In this document: in pieces, positions 48,753 through 55,977 of the stretch
How positions within the stretch are numbered: position 1 is the stretch's first letter
How the letters are laid out: every line of letters starts with the position of its first letter
Assembly: GCF_947626835.1 (NCBI RefSeq)
Contig: NZ_CANQTS010000015.1
Span: forward strand, 1-55,977
DNA: 55,977 bases
From: an uncultured Acinetobacter sp.
GTDB lineage: Bacteria > Pseudomonadota > Gammaproteobacteria > Pseudomonadales > Moraxellaceae
Direction of reading: 5' to 3'
Program-made: the position numbers and the translations under genes
The notes under the pieces: generated by a model
Told to the model about the DNA's origin: nothing
The model's database searches: none
Seen by the model: only the letters and a program-made list of their open reading frames with translations

Positions 48753-49904
48753 ATGACAAGTGCAGTAACCGCAATTAAACCAAAAAAATCAGTTGCTTTA
48801 AGTGGTCAAGTCGCAGGTAACACTGCGTTATGTACCGTAGGCCGTAGTGGTAATGATCTCCATTACCGTGGCTACGACATTATGGATTTAGCAGGTCAAT
48901 GTGAATTTGAAGAAGTGGCTTATTTATTGGTCCATGGCAAATTACCGAATCAAGCAGAACTCAACGCGTATAAAGCTAAACTTAAAGCATTACGTGGTTT
49001 ACCTGCTGGTTTAAAAACAGCTTTAGAACAATTACCACCTTCAGCGCATCCAATGGATGTCATGCGTACTGGTGTGTCAGTTTTAGGTTGCCTAAGTCCA
49101 GAACACGAAGATCATAACTATGCAGGCGCACGCGATATTGCCGACAAACTAATGGCAAGCTTTGGTTCAATGTTATTGTATTGGTACCACTTTAGCCACA
49201 ATGGTCGTCGTATTGAAGTAGAAACAGAAGATGATTCAATTGGTGGGCATTTCCTGCATTTGTTACATGGCAAAGCACCATCAAAAGAATGGATCGACGC
49301 GATGCATACGTCACTAATTTTGTATGCAGAGCATGAGTTTAATGCCTCAACCTTTACTTCGCGCGTGATTGCCGGTACAGGCTCTGATATGTATTCAACC
49401 ATTGCCGGTGCAATTGGTGCTTTACGTGGACCAAAACATGGTGGTGCCAACGAAGTTGCTTTTGTGATTCAACAACGTTACAACGATGCTGACGAAGCAG
49501 AAGCTGATATCCGTCAACGTGTTGCCAACAAAGAAGTGGTGATTGGTTTTGGTCATCCAGTGTATACCATTGCTGATCCACGTAATGATGTGATTAAAAA
49601 AGTGGCTTTAGACTTAGCTGATGCACAAAACAACAAAAAAATGTATCTCATCGCGGAACGCTTAGAAGCAGTGATGAAAGAAGTAAAAAACATGTTCCCG
49701 AACCTAGATTGGTTTAGTGCAGTGAGCTATCACCTCATGGGTGTACCAACAGCGATGTTTACGCCATTGTTTGTGATTGCACGTACCTCAGGTTGGGCAG
49801 CGCATGTGATTGAACAACGTCAAGATGGCAAAATCATTCGTCCAAGCGCCAACTACACAGGACCTGAAGATTTAGAATTCAAACCATTGGCGGAGCGTGT
49901 TTAA
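48753..49904 (+). CDS. prpC: 2-methylcitrate synthase
   Basis: The product is 383 residues, shorter than housekeeping citrate synthase (about 425), as is usual for PrpC. Catalytic residues of citrate synthases are seen: His in GPKHGGANE (about residue 230), His in GFGHPVYT (about 270) and Asp in [11 protein letters not shown] (about 320). It condenses propionyl-CoA with oxaloacetate. Ribosome-binding site AAGGAAA. Its stop codon overlaps the acnD start by one base (TAATG). Confidence 0.95.
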   Translation: MTSAVTAIKPKKSVALSGQVAGNTALCTVGRSGNDLHYRGYDIMDLAGQCEFEEVAYLLVHGKLPNQAELNAYKAKLKALRGLPAGLKTALEQLPPSAHPMDVMRTGVSVLGCLSPEHEDHNYAGARDIADKLMASFGSMLLYWYHFSHNGRRIEVETEDDSIGGHFLHLLHGKAPSKEWIDAMHTSLILYAEHEFNASTFTSRVIAGTGSDMYSTIAGAIGALRGPKHGGANEVAFVIQQRYNDADEAEADIRQRVANKEVVIGFGHPVYTIADPRNDVIKKVALDLADAQNNKKMYLIAERLEAVMKEVKNMFPNLDWFSAVSYHLMGVPTAMFTPLFVIARTSGWAAHVIEQRQDGKIIRPSANYTGPEDLEFKPLAERV

Positions 49905-52546
49905 TGAATCAGTTGTACCGTAAACCATTGGCCAATACAGGTTTAGATTATTACGATGTACGCCAAGCGGTTGAAGATATTCAAGCGGGAAGTTATGCCA
50001 AATTACCTTACACCTCTAAAGTGTTGGCAGAACAATTGGTACGTCGTGCCGAGCCAGAACAACTCAGTGCATTTTTAACGCAGCTCATTGAAAATCGCCA
50101 AGATTTAGACTTTCCTTGGTATCCTGCTCGTGTCGTTTGTCATGATATTTTAGGTCAAACAGCATTGGTTGACTTAGCAGGTTTGCGTGACGCGATTGCT
50201 GAAAAAGGCGGTGATCCATCTAAAGTCAATCCTGTGGTGCCAACACAACTCATTGTGGATCACTCATTGGCTGTTGAATATGGCGGTTTTGATCCAGATG
50301 CATTTGAGAAAAACCGTGCTATTGAAGATCGTCGTAATGAAGACCGTTTCCATTTTATTGAGTGGACCAAAACTGCCTTTGAAAATGTCGATGTCATTCC
50401 GGCAGGCAACGGTATCATGCACCAAATCAACTTGGAGAAAATGTCTCCAGTGATTCAAAACCGTGCTGGTGTAGCTTTCCCTGATACCTGTGTCGGGACA
50501 GATTCACATACCCCGCATACCGATGCTTTAGGTGTCATCTCAATTGGTGTTGGTGGTTTAGAAGCGGAAAATGTAATGTTAGGTCGTGCATCATGGATGC
50601 GTGTTCCCGATATTATTGGTGTTGAGTTTGTGGGGCAGCGTCAGCCGGGAATCACCGCAACTGATATCGTGTTGGCATTAACCGAGTTCTTACGTAAAGA
50701 ACGTGTAGTGGGTGCTTACTTAGAATTCTTTGGTGAAGGTGCTGATAGCATGTCGGTCGGAGATCGTGCCACGATTTCTAATATGACCCCTGAATATGGC
50801 GCAACTGCGGCCATGTTCTATATCGATCAAAACACCATTGATTATTTAACCCTAACGGGTCGTGAGTCTGAGCAAGTCAAACTGGTTGAAACCTATGCCA
50901 AAGAAATTGGTCTTTGGGCAAGTGATATGACCGAAGCTCAGTATCCGCGTGTACTACGTTTTGATTTATCGACGGTGACGCGTAATATTGCAGGTCCATC
51001 CAACCCACATGCACGTGTATCAACAAGTGATTTAAAAGCCAAAGGTATTGCAGGTAATTTAGAGGCTGCACGCGCACAAGAAGCAGAAGGTTTAATGCCA
51101 GATGGTGCGGTGATTATTGCCGCGATTACCTCATGTACCAATACCTCAAACCCACGTAACACTGTGGCAGCCGGTTTGCTGGCACGTAAAGCCAACGAAT
51201 TAGGTCTAGTGCGTAAACCTTGGGTGAAATCATCTTTTGCACCGGGTTCTAAAGCAGCTGCTTTATACCTAGAAGAAGCAGGTGTATTGGGTGATTTAGA
51301 AAAACTTGGTTTTGGTATTGTGGCTTATGCATGTACCACCTGTAATGGTATGTCTGGTGCATTAGATCCAAAGATCCAGCAAGAAATTATTGACCGTGAT
51401 TTATATGCCACTGCGGTGTTATCGGGTAACCGTAACTTTGACGGTCGTATCCATCCTTATGCAAAACAAGCCTTTTTGGCATCGCCTCCGCTGGTAGTGG
51501 CTTATGCGATTGCAGGAACCATTCGTTTTGACATCGAAACAGATGCGTTAGGGCACGATAAAGATGGCAACCCAATTTACTTAAAAGACATTTGGCCATC
51601 GGATGAAGAGATTGATGCATTGGTGAAGGTTGCAGTCAAGCCTGAACAATTCAAAAAAATCTATATTCCAATGTTTGATTTAGGCGTGAATGCCAAGTCT
51701 GAAAGCCCACTCTATGATTGGCGTCCGCAAAGTACCTACATTCGTCGTCCGCCATATTGGGAAGGTGCACTTGCAGCACCACGTACTTTAGCCAATATGC
51801 GTCCATTAGCGATTTTAGGCGATAACATCACCACCGATCATTTATCACCATCCAATGCAATTGTATTAGATAGTGCTTCAGGTGAATACTTAAAGAAAAT
51901 GGGTGTGCCTGAAGAGGACTTTAACTCTTATGCAACGCATCGTGGTGACCACTTAACTACGCAGCGTGCCACCTTTGCCAACCCGAAATTGTTTAACGAA
52001 ATGGTAGTTCGCTCAGATGGCAGCATTAAGCAAGGTTCAAAAGCGCGTGTAGAGCCTGAAGGCGAAGTGATGCGTATGTGGGAAGCGATTGAAACCTACA
52101 TGAACCGTAAGCAACCGCTGATCATTATTGCGGGTAAAGATTATGGTCAAGGTTCAAGCCGTGACTGGGCAGCCAAAGGTGTACGCCTTGCCGGTGTAGA
52201 AGCGATTGTAGCAGAAGGCTTTGAGCGTATTCACCGTACTAACTTAGTCGGTATGGGCGTATTACCACTTGAGTTTAAAGCCGGTACAGACCGTAAAACA
52301 CTTGGTTTAGATGGTACTGAGCTGTATAGCGTGATTGGTAATATTGCGCCACGTTCGACTTTAACTTTAGTGGTGGAACGTGCAACTGCTGATGGTAAGA
52401 ATGAAATCGTAGAAGTGCCAGTAACTTGCCGTTTAGATACAGAAGAAGAAGTATCTGTATATGAAGCGGGTGGGGTATTACAACGCTTTGCACAAGACTT
52501 CCTAGAAGCCAATGAAAATACTCAAGATGCACAAGCGATTGCTTAA
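49904..52546 (+). CDS. acnD: Fe/S-dependent 2-methylcitrate dehydratase (aconitase-like)
   Basis: The product is 880 residues, of the aconitase family. [4Fe-4S] ligands are seen in ITSCTNTSNP (about residues 405-414) and ACTTCNGMSG (about 473-482), and the swivel domain carries YGQGSSRDWAAKG (about 748-760). The operon with prpB and prpC makes it AcnD, which dehydrates 2-methylcitrate to 2-methyl-trans-aconitate. AcnD normally needs the isomerase PrpF; no prpF follows here, and a terminator comes 32 bp after the stop. A plain AcnA role is the alternative but the context argues against it. Confidence 0.92.
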   Translation: MNQLYRKPLANTGLDYYDVRQAVEDIQAGSYAKLPYTSKVLAEQLVRRAEPEQLSAFLTQLIENRQDLDFPWYPARVVCHDILGQTALVDLAGLRDAIAEKGGDPSKVNPVVPTQLIVDHSLAVEYGGFDPDAFEKNRAIEDRRNEDRFHFIEWTKTAFENVDVIPAGNGIMHQINLEKMSPVIQNRAGVAFPDTCVGTDSHTPHTDALGVISIGVGGLEAENVMLGRASWMRVPDIIGVEFVGQRQPGITATDIVLALTEFLRKERVVGAYLEFFGEGADSMSVGDRATISNMTPEYGATAAMFYIDQNTIDYLTLTGRESEQVKLVETYAKEIGLWASDMTEAQYPRVLRFDLSTVTRNIAGPSNPHARVSTSDLKAKGIAGNLEAARAQEAEGLMPDGAVIIAAITSCTNTSNPRNTVAAGLLARKANELGLVRKPWVKSSFAPGSKAAALYLEEAGVLGDLEKLGFGIVAYACTTCNGMSGALDPKIQQEIIDRDLYATAVLSGNRNFDGRIHPYAKQAFLASPPLVVAYAIAGTIRFDIETDALGHDKDGNPIYLKDIWPSDEEIDALVKVAVKPEQFKKIYIPMFDLGVNAKSESPLYDWRPQSTYIRRPPYWEGALAAPRTLANMRPLAILGDNITTDHLSPSNAIVLDSASGEYLKKMGVPEEDFNSYATHRGDHLTTQRATFANPKLFNEMVVRSDGSIKQGSKARVEPEGEVMRMWEAIETYMNRKQPLIIIAGKDYGQGSSRDWAAKGVRLAGVEAIVAEGFERIHRTNLVGMGVLPLEFKAGTDRKTLGLDGTELYSVIGNIAPRSTLTLVVERATADGKNEIVEVPVTCRLDTEEEVSVYEAGGVLQRFAQDFLEANENTQDAQAIA

Positions 52547-52577
52547 GACTTTATATTTAAAGTAATTGAAATTGTTT

Positions 52578-52609
52578 AAAAAAGCCCTACTGTAAAGTAG
52601 GGCTTTTTT
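52578..52609 (+). terminator. terminator of the methylcitrate operon
   Basis: AAAGCCCTAC and GTAGGGCTTT around TGTAAA, followed by TTT and preceded by an A-run. Confidence 0.9.
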
Positions 52610-52622
52610 ACTGAGATTAAAA

Positions 52623-53174
52623 ATGGTAAATAGAGTTAGAAACGGTGATTTTGAATTTTTATCTAACTTATTTGATAAATTTTTTTCACAAAAATATATT
52701 CGTAATCGTTTAAATTTGATTGAACAACGAAATATCACAGGTTGGGAAATATGGCTACAGGTTGAATTGGCATTCTTCTTAGACGAACATGAAAATGTGA
52801 TGGAATGGATGAGAGAGATATCTTGCTCGACTGATAGAAGAGTTGAAAAATTAAAAGCAAAAGGAATTATTGATTTTTGGGTTAGAGAAAAAAATAAGTC
52901 AACTGAAACGATGATTGCTATTGAGCTAAAACAATCCCAATCAGCCAAAAGCTGTATTACAGCAATGATTAAAGACTTAAATAAGTTTTATTCTTTGAAA
53001 CCGAGTGAATATGATTATATTCGTACATTTTGGTGCATAGGTGTGCATTTGCAAGTGCAAGAAAAAACCTGTTTAGATTATATCAACGCAAATAAAGAAG
53101 GTTATGAATTCGATCCTAATCATCTATTAAGTAAAAACATTAAAGGAACCAACTTTAGCTTTACTATTTTATAG
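52623..53174 (+). CDS. unknown protein with PD-(D/E)XK nuclease-like signature
   Basis: The product is 183 residues and not matched to a named family. The order Glu in WLQVELAFFLDEH (about residue 50), Asp in GIIDFWV (about 82), and Glu-x-Lys in MIAIELKQSQ (about 97-106) is the pattern of PD-(D/E)XK restriction-endonuclease-fold proteins. A conserved basic stretch, MIKDLNKFYSL (about 115-125), follows as in many of them. The gene stands alone between the prp terminator and a hairpin at 53188-53212 and is more AT-rich than its neighbours, which suggests acquisition. Nuclease activity is an inference. Confidence 0.7.
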   Translation: MVNRVRNGDFEFLSNLFDKFFSQKYIRNRLNLIEQRNITGWEIWLQVELAFFLDEHENVMEWMREISCSTDRRVEKLKAKGIIDFWVREKNKSTETMIAIELKQSQSAKSCITAMIKDLNKFYSLKPSEYDYIRTFWCIGVHLQVQEKTCLDYINANKEGYEFDPNHLLSKNIKGTNFSFTIL

Positions 53175-53187
53175 TTAAATATTTTTA

Positions 53188-53212
53188 GACTTGTTGAAGC
53201 GAGCAACAAGTC
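53188..53212. other. 9-bp perfect hairpin after the PD-(D/E)XK-like gene
   Basis: GACTTGTTG and CAACAAGTC around AAGCGAG, 14 bp past the stop, without a T-run. A possible weak terminator. Confidence 0.4.
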
Positions 53213-53304
53213 ATAAGGTAAAATAAGATTTTTTACAAGCTCATAAAACACATGACCTCAGGAGAATTTGATTAAGATTTTTAATCAATAAATTTAAATA
53301 CTTC

Positions 53305-53335
53305 AAACCCTCCGTATTTTGAGGTAGGGTTTTTT
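53305..53335 (+). terminator. possible terminator before the next small gene
   Basis: AAACCCT and AGGGTTT arms with a 14-nt loop, followed by TTTT. The pairing is modest. Confidence 0.4.
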
Positions 53336-53351
53336 ATTTGGATAATTAAAA

Positions 53352-53861
53352 ATGTACGAAGAGCGCTATGCAAAAGCAATTTCTCTAGGATATAGATTTT
53401 TAGAAGAAGATGATAACGGTGGCGCCATTTATGTTAAGGAGGGCTTAAAGTGGATTGAAAACTACGCTGACCTTGCAGATGAATTAAAAGAAGAACAAGA
53501 TGAGCCTCTATCATTTGACAATTTAGAATATAAGTATGGTTATCATATTGATGATTACTTTTTTTATAATTTTAATGAGGGTGATAAACACCCAGATAAT
53601 ATTAGCCTAGAACGTCAAATAAAGTGGATTAATGCCAATTTAGCTAATTTCGTTAATATTTTTGACAAAAGCGTAAATCAGGACGTCTTAAATGGTAAGG
53701 ATTATAGTAGTTGCCAAATCATTGAGTGTGAAAAAATACCTTTTGTTTTATTAGGTTTTGATGATAAAAATAGGGATGAGCTATATAGCGAAATAAAACT
53801 TTGTTCTATTGATGTGAGAAAAAGTGTAGAAATAGCTTTGAAATTAGGCTATGACCAATAA
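53352..53861 (+). CDS. unknown acidic protein
   Basis: The product is 169 residues and very acidic (many Asp and Glu, for example ADLADELKEEQDEPLSFDNL at residues 36-55), with no signal or membrane segment. I do not recognise it. Size, acidity and solitary position resemble immunity or antirestriction-type proteins of accessory regions, but nothing in the sequence proves this. The ATG at 53352 is preceded by an A-rich stretch and not by a clear ribosome-binding site. It ends at a bidirectional terminator. Confidence 0.6.
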   Translation: MYEERYAKAISLGYRFLEEDDNGGAIYVKEGLKWIENYADLADELKEEQDEPLSFDNLEYKYGYHIDDYFFYNFNEGDKHPDNISLERQIKWINANLANFVNIFDKSVNQDVLNGKDYSSCQIIECEKIPFVLLGFDDKNRDELYSEIKLCSIDVRKSVEIALKLGYDQ

Positions 53862-53885
53862 AAAACCGCCCTTGGGCGGTTTTTT
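53861..53885. terminator. bidirectional terminator
   Basis: AAAACCGCCC and GGGCGGTTTT around TT serve the convergent small genes on both sides. Confidence 0.9.
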
Positions 53886-53886
53886 A

Positions 53887-54117
53887 TTAACATACACGGT
53901 TTTCTAATTTAAACATTTCATTTAAACCCGTATAGAAACTACGGCCGTCTAAATTCAATTCAATTTCTGTGCCAGAAGAAAGTAAAACTTTTTTACCGAC
54001 TTCAACCCATTTAAAACCATCATTTGTATTTTGACGCTTTTTATTTGCGATTAACGACACAATAATTTCATGACCATTTACAGATTTTGCAATTAAATTT
54101 TCAGTTTGCTTTAACAT
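53887..54117 (-). CDS. small unknown protein
   Basis: The product is 76 residues, mixed charge, with a beta-rich look (NGHEIIVSLIANKK, GKKVLLSSGTEIELNLDG) and a final Cys. I do not recognise a family. No signal peptide. It has its own upstream gap of about 240 bp and shares the terminator at 53861-53885 with the gene opposite. The start ATG at 54117 follows an A/T-rich leader with no strong ribosome-binding site. Confidence 0.55.
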   Translation of the reverse strand: MLKQTENLIAKSVNGHEIIVSLIANKKRQNTNDGFKWVEVGKKVLLSSGTEIELNLDGRSFYTGLNEMFKLENRVC

Positions 54118-54361
54118 ATATATACCAATAACTTTTTACAGCGCGATATTTGGCGCTTAAATATTTTTAAAATTCAAATAATTAAATACTACTTGACTTG
54201 ATTTTAACAGAACATACAACGATCTAAATGAGAGAGTTAGATACAAGGAGATTAATAGCTGATTAATCTAGAAGAGGTCTAAAACGACTTAAAATATATG
54301 TTTTGTTTTTTGTGATAGTAGGCTACATATCTCATGTAGCAAGGTAAATCACTTTTCTCGT

Positions 54362-54438
<77 letters not shown>

Positions 54439-54697
54439 TCAACGAAGTTACTTTATACGCTCAATATTCCAATAATGCAAATTTATTTCATCTTTTTGCA
54501 TATTTTTTCATAAAAGGAGTGTTTTTTAAACAATCAAAGTGTTTAATAGCCACTTATTTATAGCCGGAAGTTAAAATAAGATCATTTAATGATTAGTTTA
54601 TATGTCTAGGTTTTGATCTTGTTCCCTATCAAATCAGGTAGGTATAGCTAAGAACCTAATATGAGCTACAACACAAAAAATACTAGAATTTAAGATC

Positions 54698-55075
54698 ATG
54701 CCAAAAACATATTCTGTTGATCTACGTGAAAAAGCAATGCAGTTTTATAAAGAATCAAAGCATAAGTCGAAGACTTGTGAGCTTTTTCATATCGCTCGAA
54801 CGACTCTAGACGATTGGATCTTACTCGAACAGCAGACCGGTCAACTTAAACAACCTAAATCTCCAAACGCAGGACGTCCCTCAAAGATTCTGGATCTCCG
54901 AGCTTTTGAGCATTTTATAAAAAATACACCCTTTACTCAGGCTAAAGATTTGGTCCCATTATTTGAACAACATTTCGGTTATTCAGTTGGGTATCATGTC
55001 ATTTTAAAAGCTCTGAATAAGATGGGCTGGACGCGTAAAAAAAGAGTTTCCTTTACAGACAAGCCTGTAAATTAA
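54698..55075 (+). CDS. IS630-family transposase, first frame (helix-turn-helix part)
   Basis: The product is 125 residues, with an N-terminal helix-turn-helix (ELFHIARTTLDDWI, about residues 28-41) and a second winged-helix segment to GWTRKKRVSF. It ends without the catalytic core. Just before the end it has a run of seven A (55037-55043). A -1 shift there continues as KKKSFLYRQACKLSRAVFEW, the expected family sequence, into the second frame. Confidence 0.88.
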   Translation: MPKTYSVDLREKAMQFYKESKHKSKTCELFHIARTTLDDWILLEQQTGQLKQPKSPNAGRPSKILDLRAFEHFIKNTPFTQAKDLVPLFEQHFGYSVGYHVILKALNKMGWTRKKRVSFTDKPVN

Positions 55076-55098
55076 GTCGTGCTGTATTTGAATGGTGT

Positions 55099-55617
55099 TT
55101 GCCTCAATGGAAAGCACAATATGGTGAGGATCACATTCTTTATATCGATGAATCAGGCATCAATACCAATGAAACCGCAGAATATGGCTGGTCTCCTCAG
55201 GGACAACGCTGTCATGCGTTCAGGTCAGGTGGGCATGGTACGAGACTCAGCATGATCAGTGCTGTCAGATCAAATGCTCCATTGAAGTTTATTCAACTTT
55301 TAGTGTTTCAAGGCTCATGTGATCGGAATATTTTTGTCTGTTGGTTGGAATATTTGTTGAAAAGCTTACAGCACAAGGACATTCAAGCTAAGCGCTATTT
55401 GGTCATCCTCGATAATGCATCGATACGTAAAGGTAAAGTGATCGATGATTTAGCAGCTCAATATCAGACGAGAATTGTTTATCTACCTGCATATAGTCCT
55501 GACCTTAATCCTATTGAAAAAGCATGGTCTGTATTAAAAAGTAAAGTTAGACATATGATTGCTCAGAATAATAAAACCCTTCAGGAAGCTTTAGATATCG
55601 TCTTTAAAATGATGTAG
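55099..55617 (+). CDS. IS630-family transposase, second frame (DDE catalytic part)
   Basis: The product is 172 residues if read from a TTG at 55099, but it is more likely made only as a fusion by -1 frameshift from the first frame; the same frame is open back to the A-run at 55037. The DDE triad is visible: Asp in LYIDESGIN, Asp in LVILDNASIRKG, Glu in SPDLNPIEKAW. All three are intact, so the element should be able to move. Confidence 0.88.
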   Translation: MPQWKAQYGEDHILYIDESGINTNETAEYGWSPQGQRCHAFRSGGHGTRLSMISAVRSNAPLKFIQLLVFQGSCDRNIFVCWLEYLLKSLQHKDIQAKRYLVILDNASIRKGKVIDDLAAQYQTRIVYLPAYSPDLNPIEKAWSVLKSKVRHMIAQNNKTLQEALDIVFKMM

Positions 55618-55640
55618 CTTATATTTTGTACTTAGCTATA

Positions 55641-55977
55641 TGAAGCTGTGCTGCGATCTATGTGAATAAAATCTATTGCGCTAAAACTTGTATCTGTTGC
55701 TGATGCCACTGAGTTTGCATGCGATAGGCTTGATTAAGTGATTGCGTATTTGTAGATTGATAGACAAGTCATAAAACAAGATAAGGTTTTATAACATCTT
55801 GTGCTACTTCATTTTATATAAGGTATGGTGAGATTAATGATGTTTTAAATTTAATCAGGTGTATCTTAGATTTATTTAAAATGAAATAAACCACCTAATT
55901 AACCCGAATCATGGATAAGGAATTTAGTTGAAAAAAAGATGACTGAGTTGATAAGAGAGTTACCACACACTTTTATT
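55641..55977. other. gene-free right edge with a short coding remnant
   Basis: On the minus strand a 30-codon open piece ending in MQTQWHQQQIQVLAQ at about 55675-55770 resembles the C-terminus of a protein but has a stop just upstream. It may be a relic. Nothing else is supported. Confidence 0.3.

Larger units (their letters stand above)
54645..55638 (+). mobile_element. intact IS630-family insertion sequence
   Basis: The element is 994 bp. Its terminal inverted repeats (left from 54645, right ending 55638) share TAGCTAAG at the tip and GAGCTAC/AAGCTAC further in, about 20 of 25 bases. TA dinucleotides flank both ends (54643-54644 and 55639-55640), the target duplication of IS630 elements. 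It carries a two-frame transposase gene joined by an A-run. Confidence 0.9.

Noticed and set aside
49904..52546. Housekeeping aconitase A instead of AcnD
   Set aside because: One-base overlap with prpC and placement after prpB favour the methylcitrate enzyme.
55675..55770. Minus-strand open piece ending MQTQWHQQQIQVLAQ
   Set aside because: About 30 codons with a stop just upstream; looks like a protein C-terminus but has no identifiable family.

Overview
The window looks like DNA from an environmental Acinetobacter (or a very close Moraxellaceae relative). Coding sequence is AT-rich, the BenM/CatM, BenABCD and Cat proteins resemble those of Acinetobacter as I remember them, and the insertion-sequence types fit. 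This identification rests on recognition, not on a search.

Layout. (1) 0-11.2 kb is an accessory region. It holds the right end of an IS3-family element, three overlapping genes of which two encode unusually long tyrosine recombinases, an orphan Xre/MbcA/ParS-type antitoxin gene, an SNF2 helicase gene broken by one in-frame stop, and a decayed IS481-type transposase gene. (2) 11.6-15.8 kb carries ppk1, an OmpV/MipA-type outer-membrane protein, a small unknown gene and a cold-shock protein gene with a long leader. (3) 16-29.75 kb is a benzoate/catechol catabolic supercluster. A BenK-type transporter and a BenM/CatM-type LysR regulator lie on the minus strand. Divergent from them is one plus-strand run catB-catC-catA-benA-benB-benC-benD-benE-catI-catJ-catF-catD, which takes benzoate to succinyl-CoA and acetyl-CoA. 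Nearly every gap longer than 40 bp in this run holds an RNA hairpin, and two of these look like true terminators. (4) 29.75-37.3 kb is a minus-strand valine/3-hydroxyisobutyrate operon (mmsA, mmsB, an acyl-CoA ligase, an acyl-CoA dehydrogenase and a 3-hydroxyisobutyryl-CoA hydrolase) with a divergent LysR gene. (5) 37.3-41.8 kb is a complete plasmid-type replication and partition module: a Rep_3 initiator gene, four 22-bp iterons in front of it, eleven dispersed inverted iterons behind it, DnaA boxes, two tandem arrays, and parA-parB. A palindrome TTTCGCWGCGAAA recurs around parAB out to 45.5 kb and is a strong parS candidate. (6) 42-46.7 kb carries an Fsr-type transporter, a lipoprotein, a second acyl-CoA ligase and a thiolase. 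(7) 47.1-52.5 kb is a methylcitrate operon (GntR regulator, prpB, prpC, acnD), which could consume the propionyl-CoA made by the mms operon. (8) 52.6-56 kb is a small accessory tail: a putative PD-(D/E)XK protein, two unknown small genes, an initiator tRNA-Met gene and an intact IS630-family element.

The most interesting point is that a plasmid-style origin and partition system sits among genes that are normally chromosomal (ppk1, methylcitrate cycle, initiator tRNA). Either the window comes from a chromid or megaplasmid, or a plasmid replicon has integrated into the chromosome.
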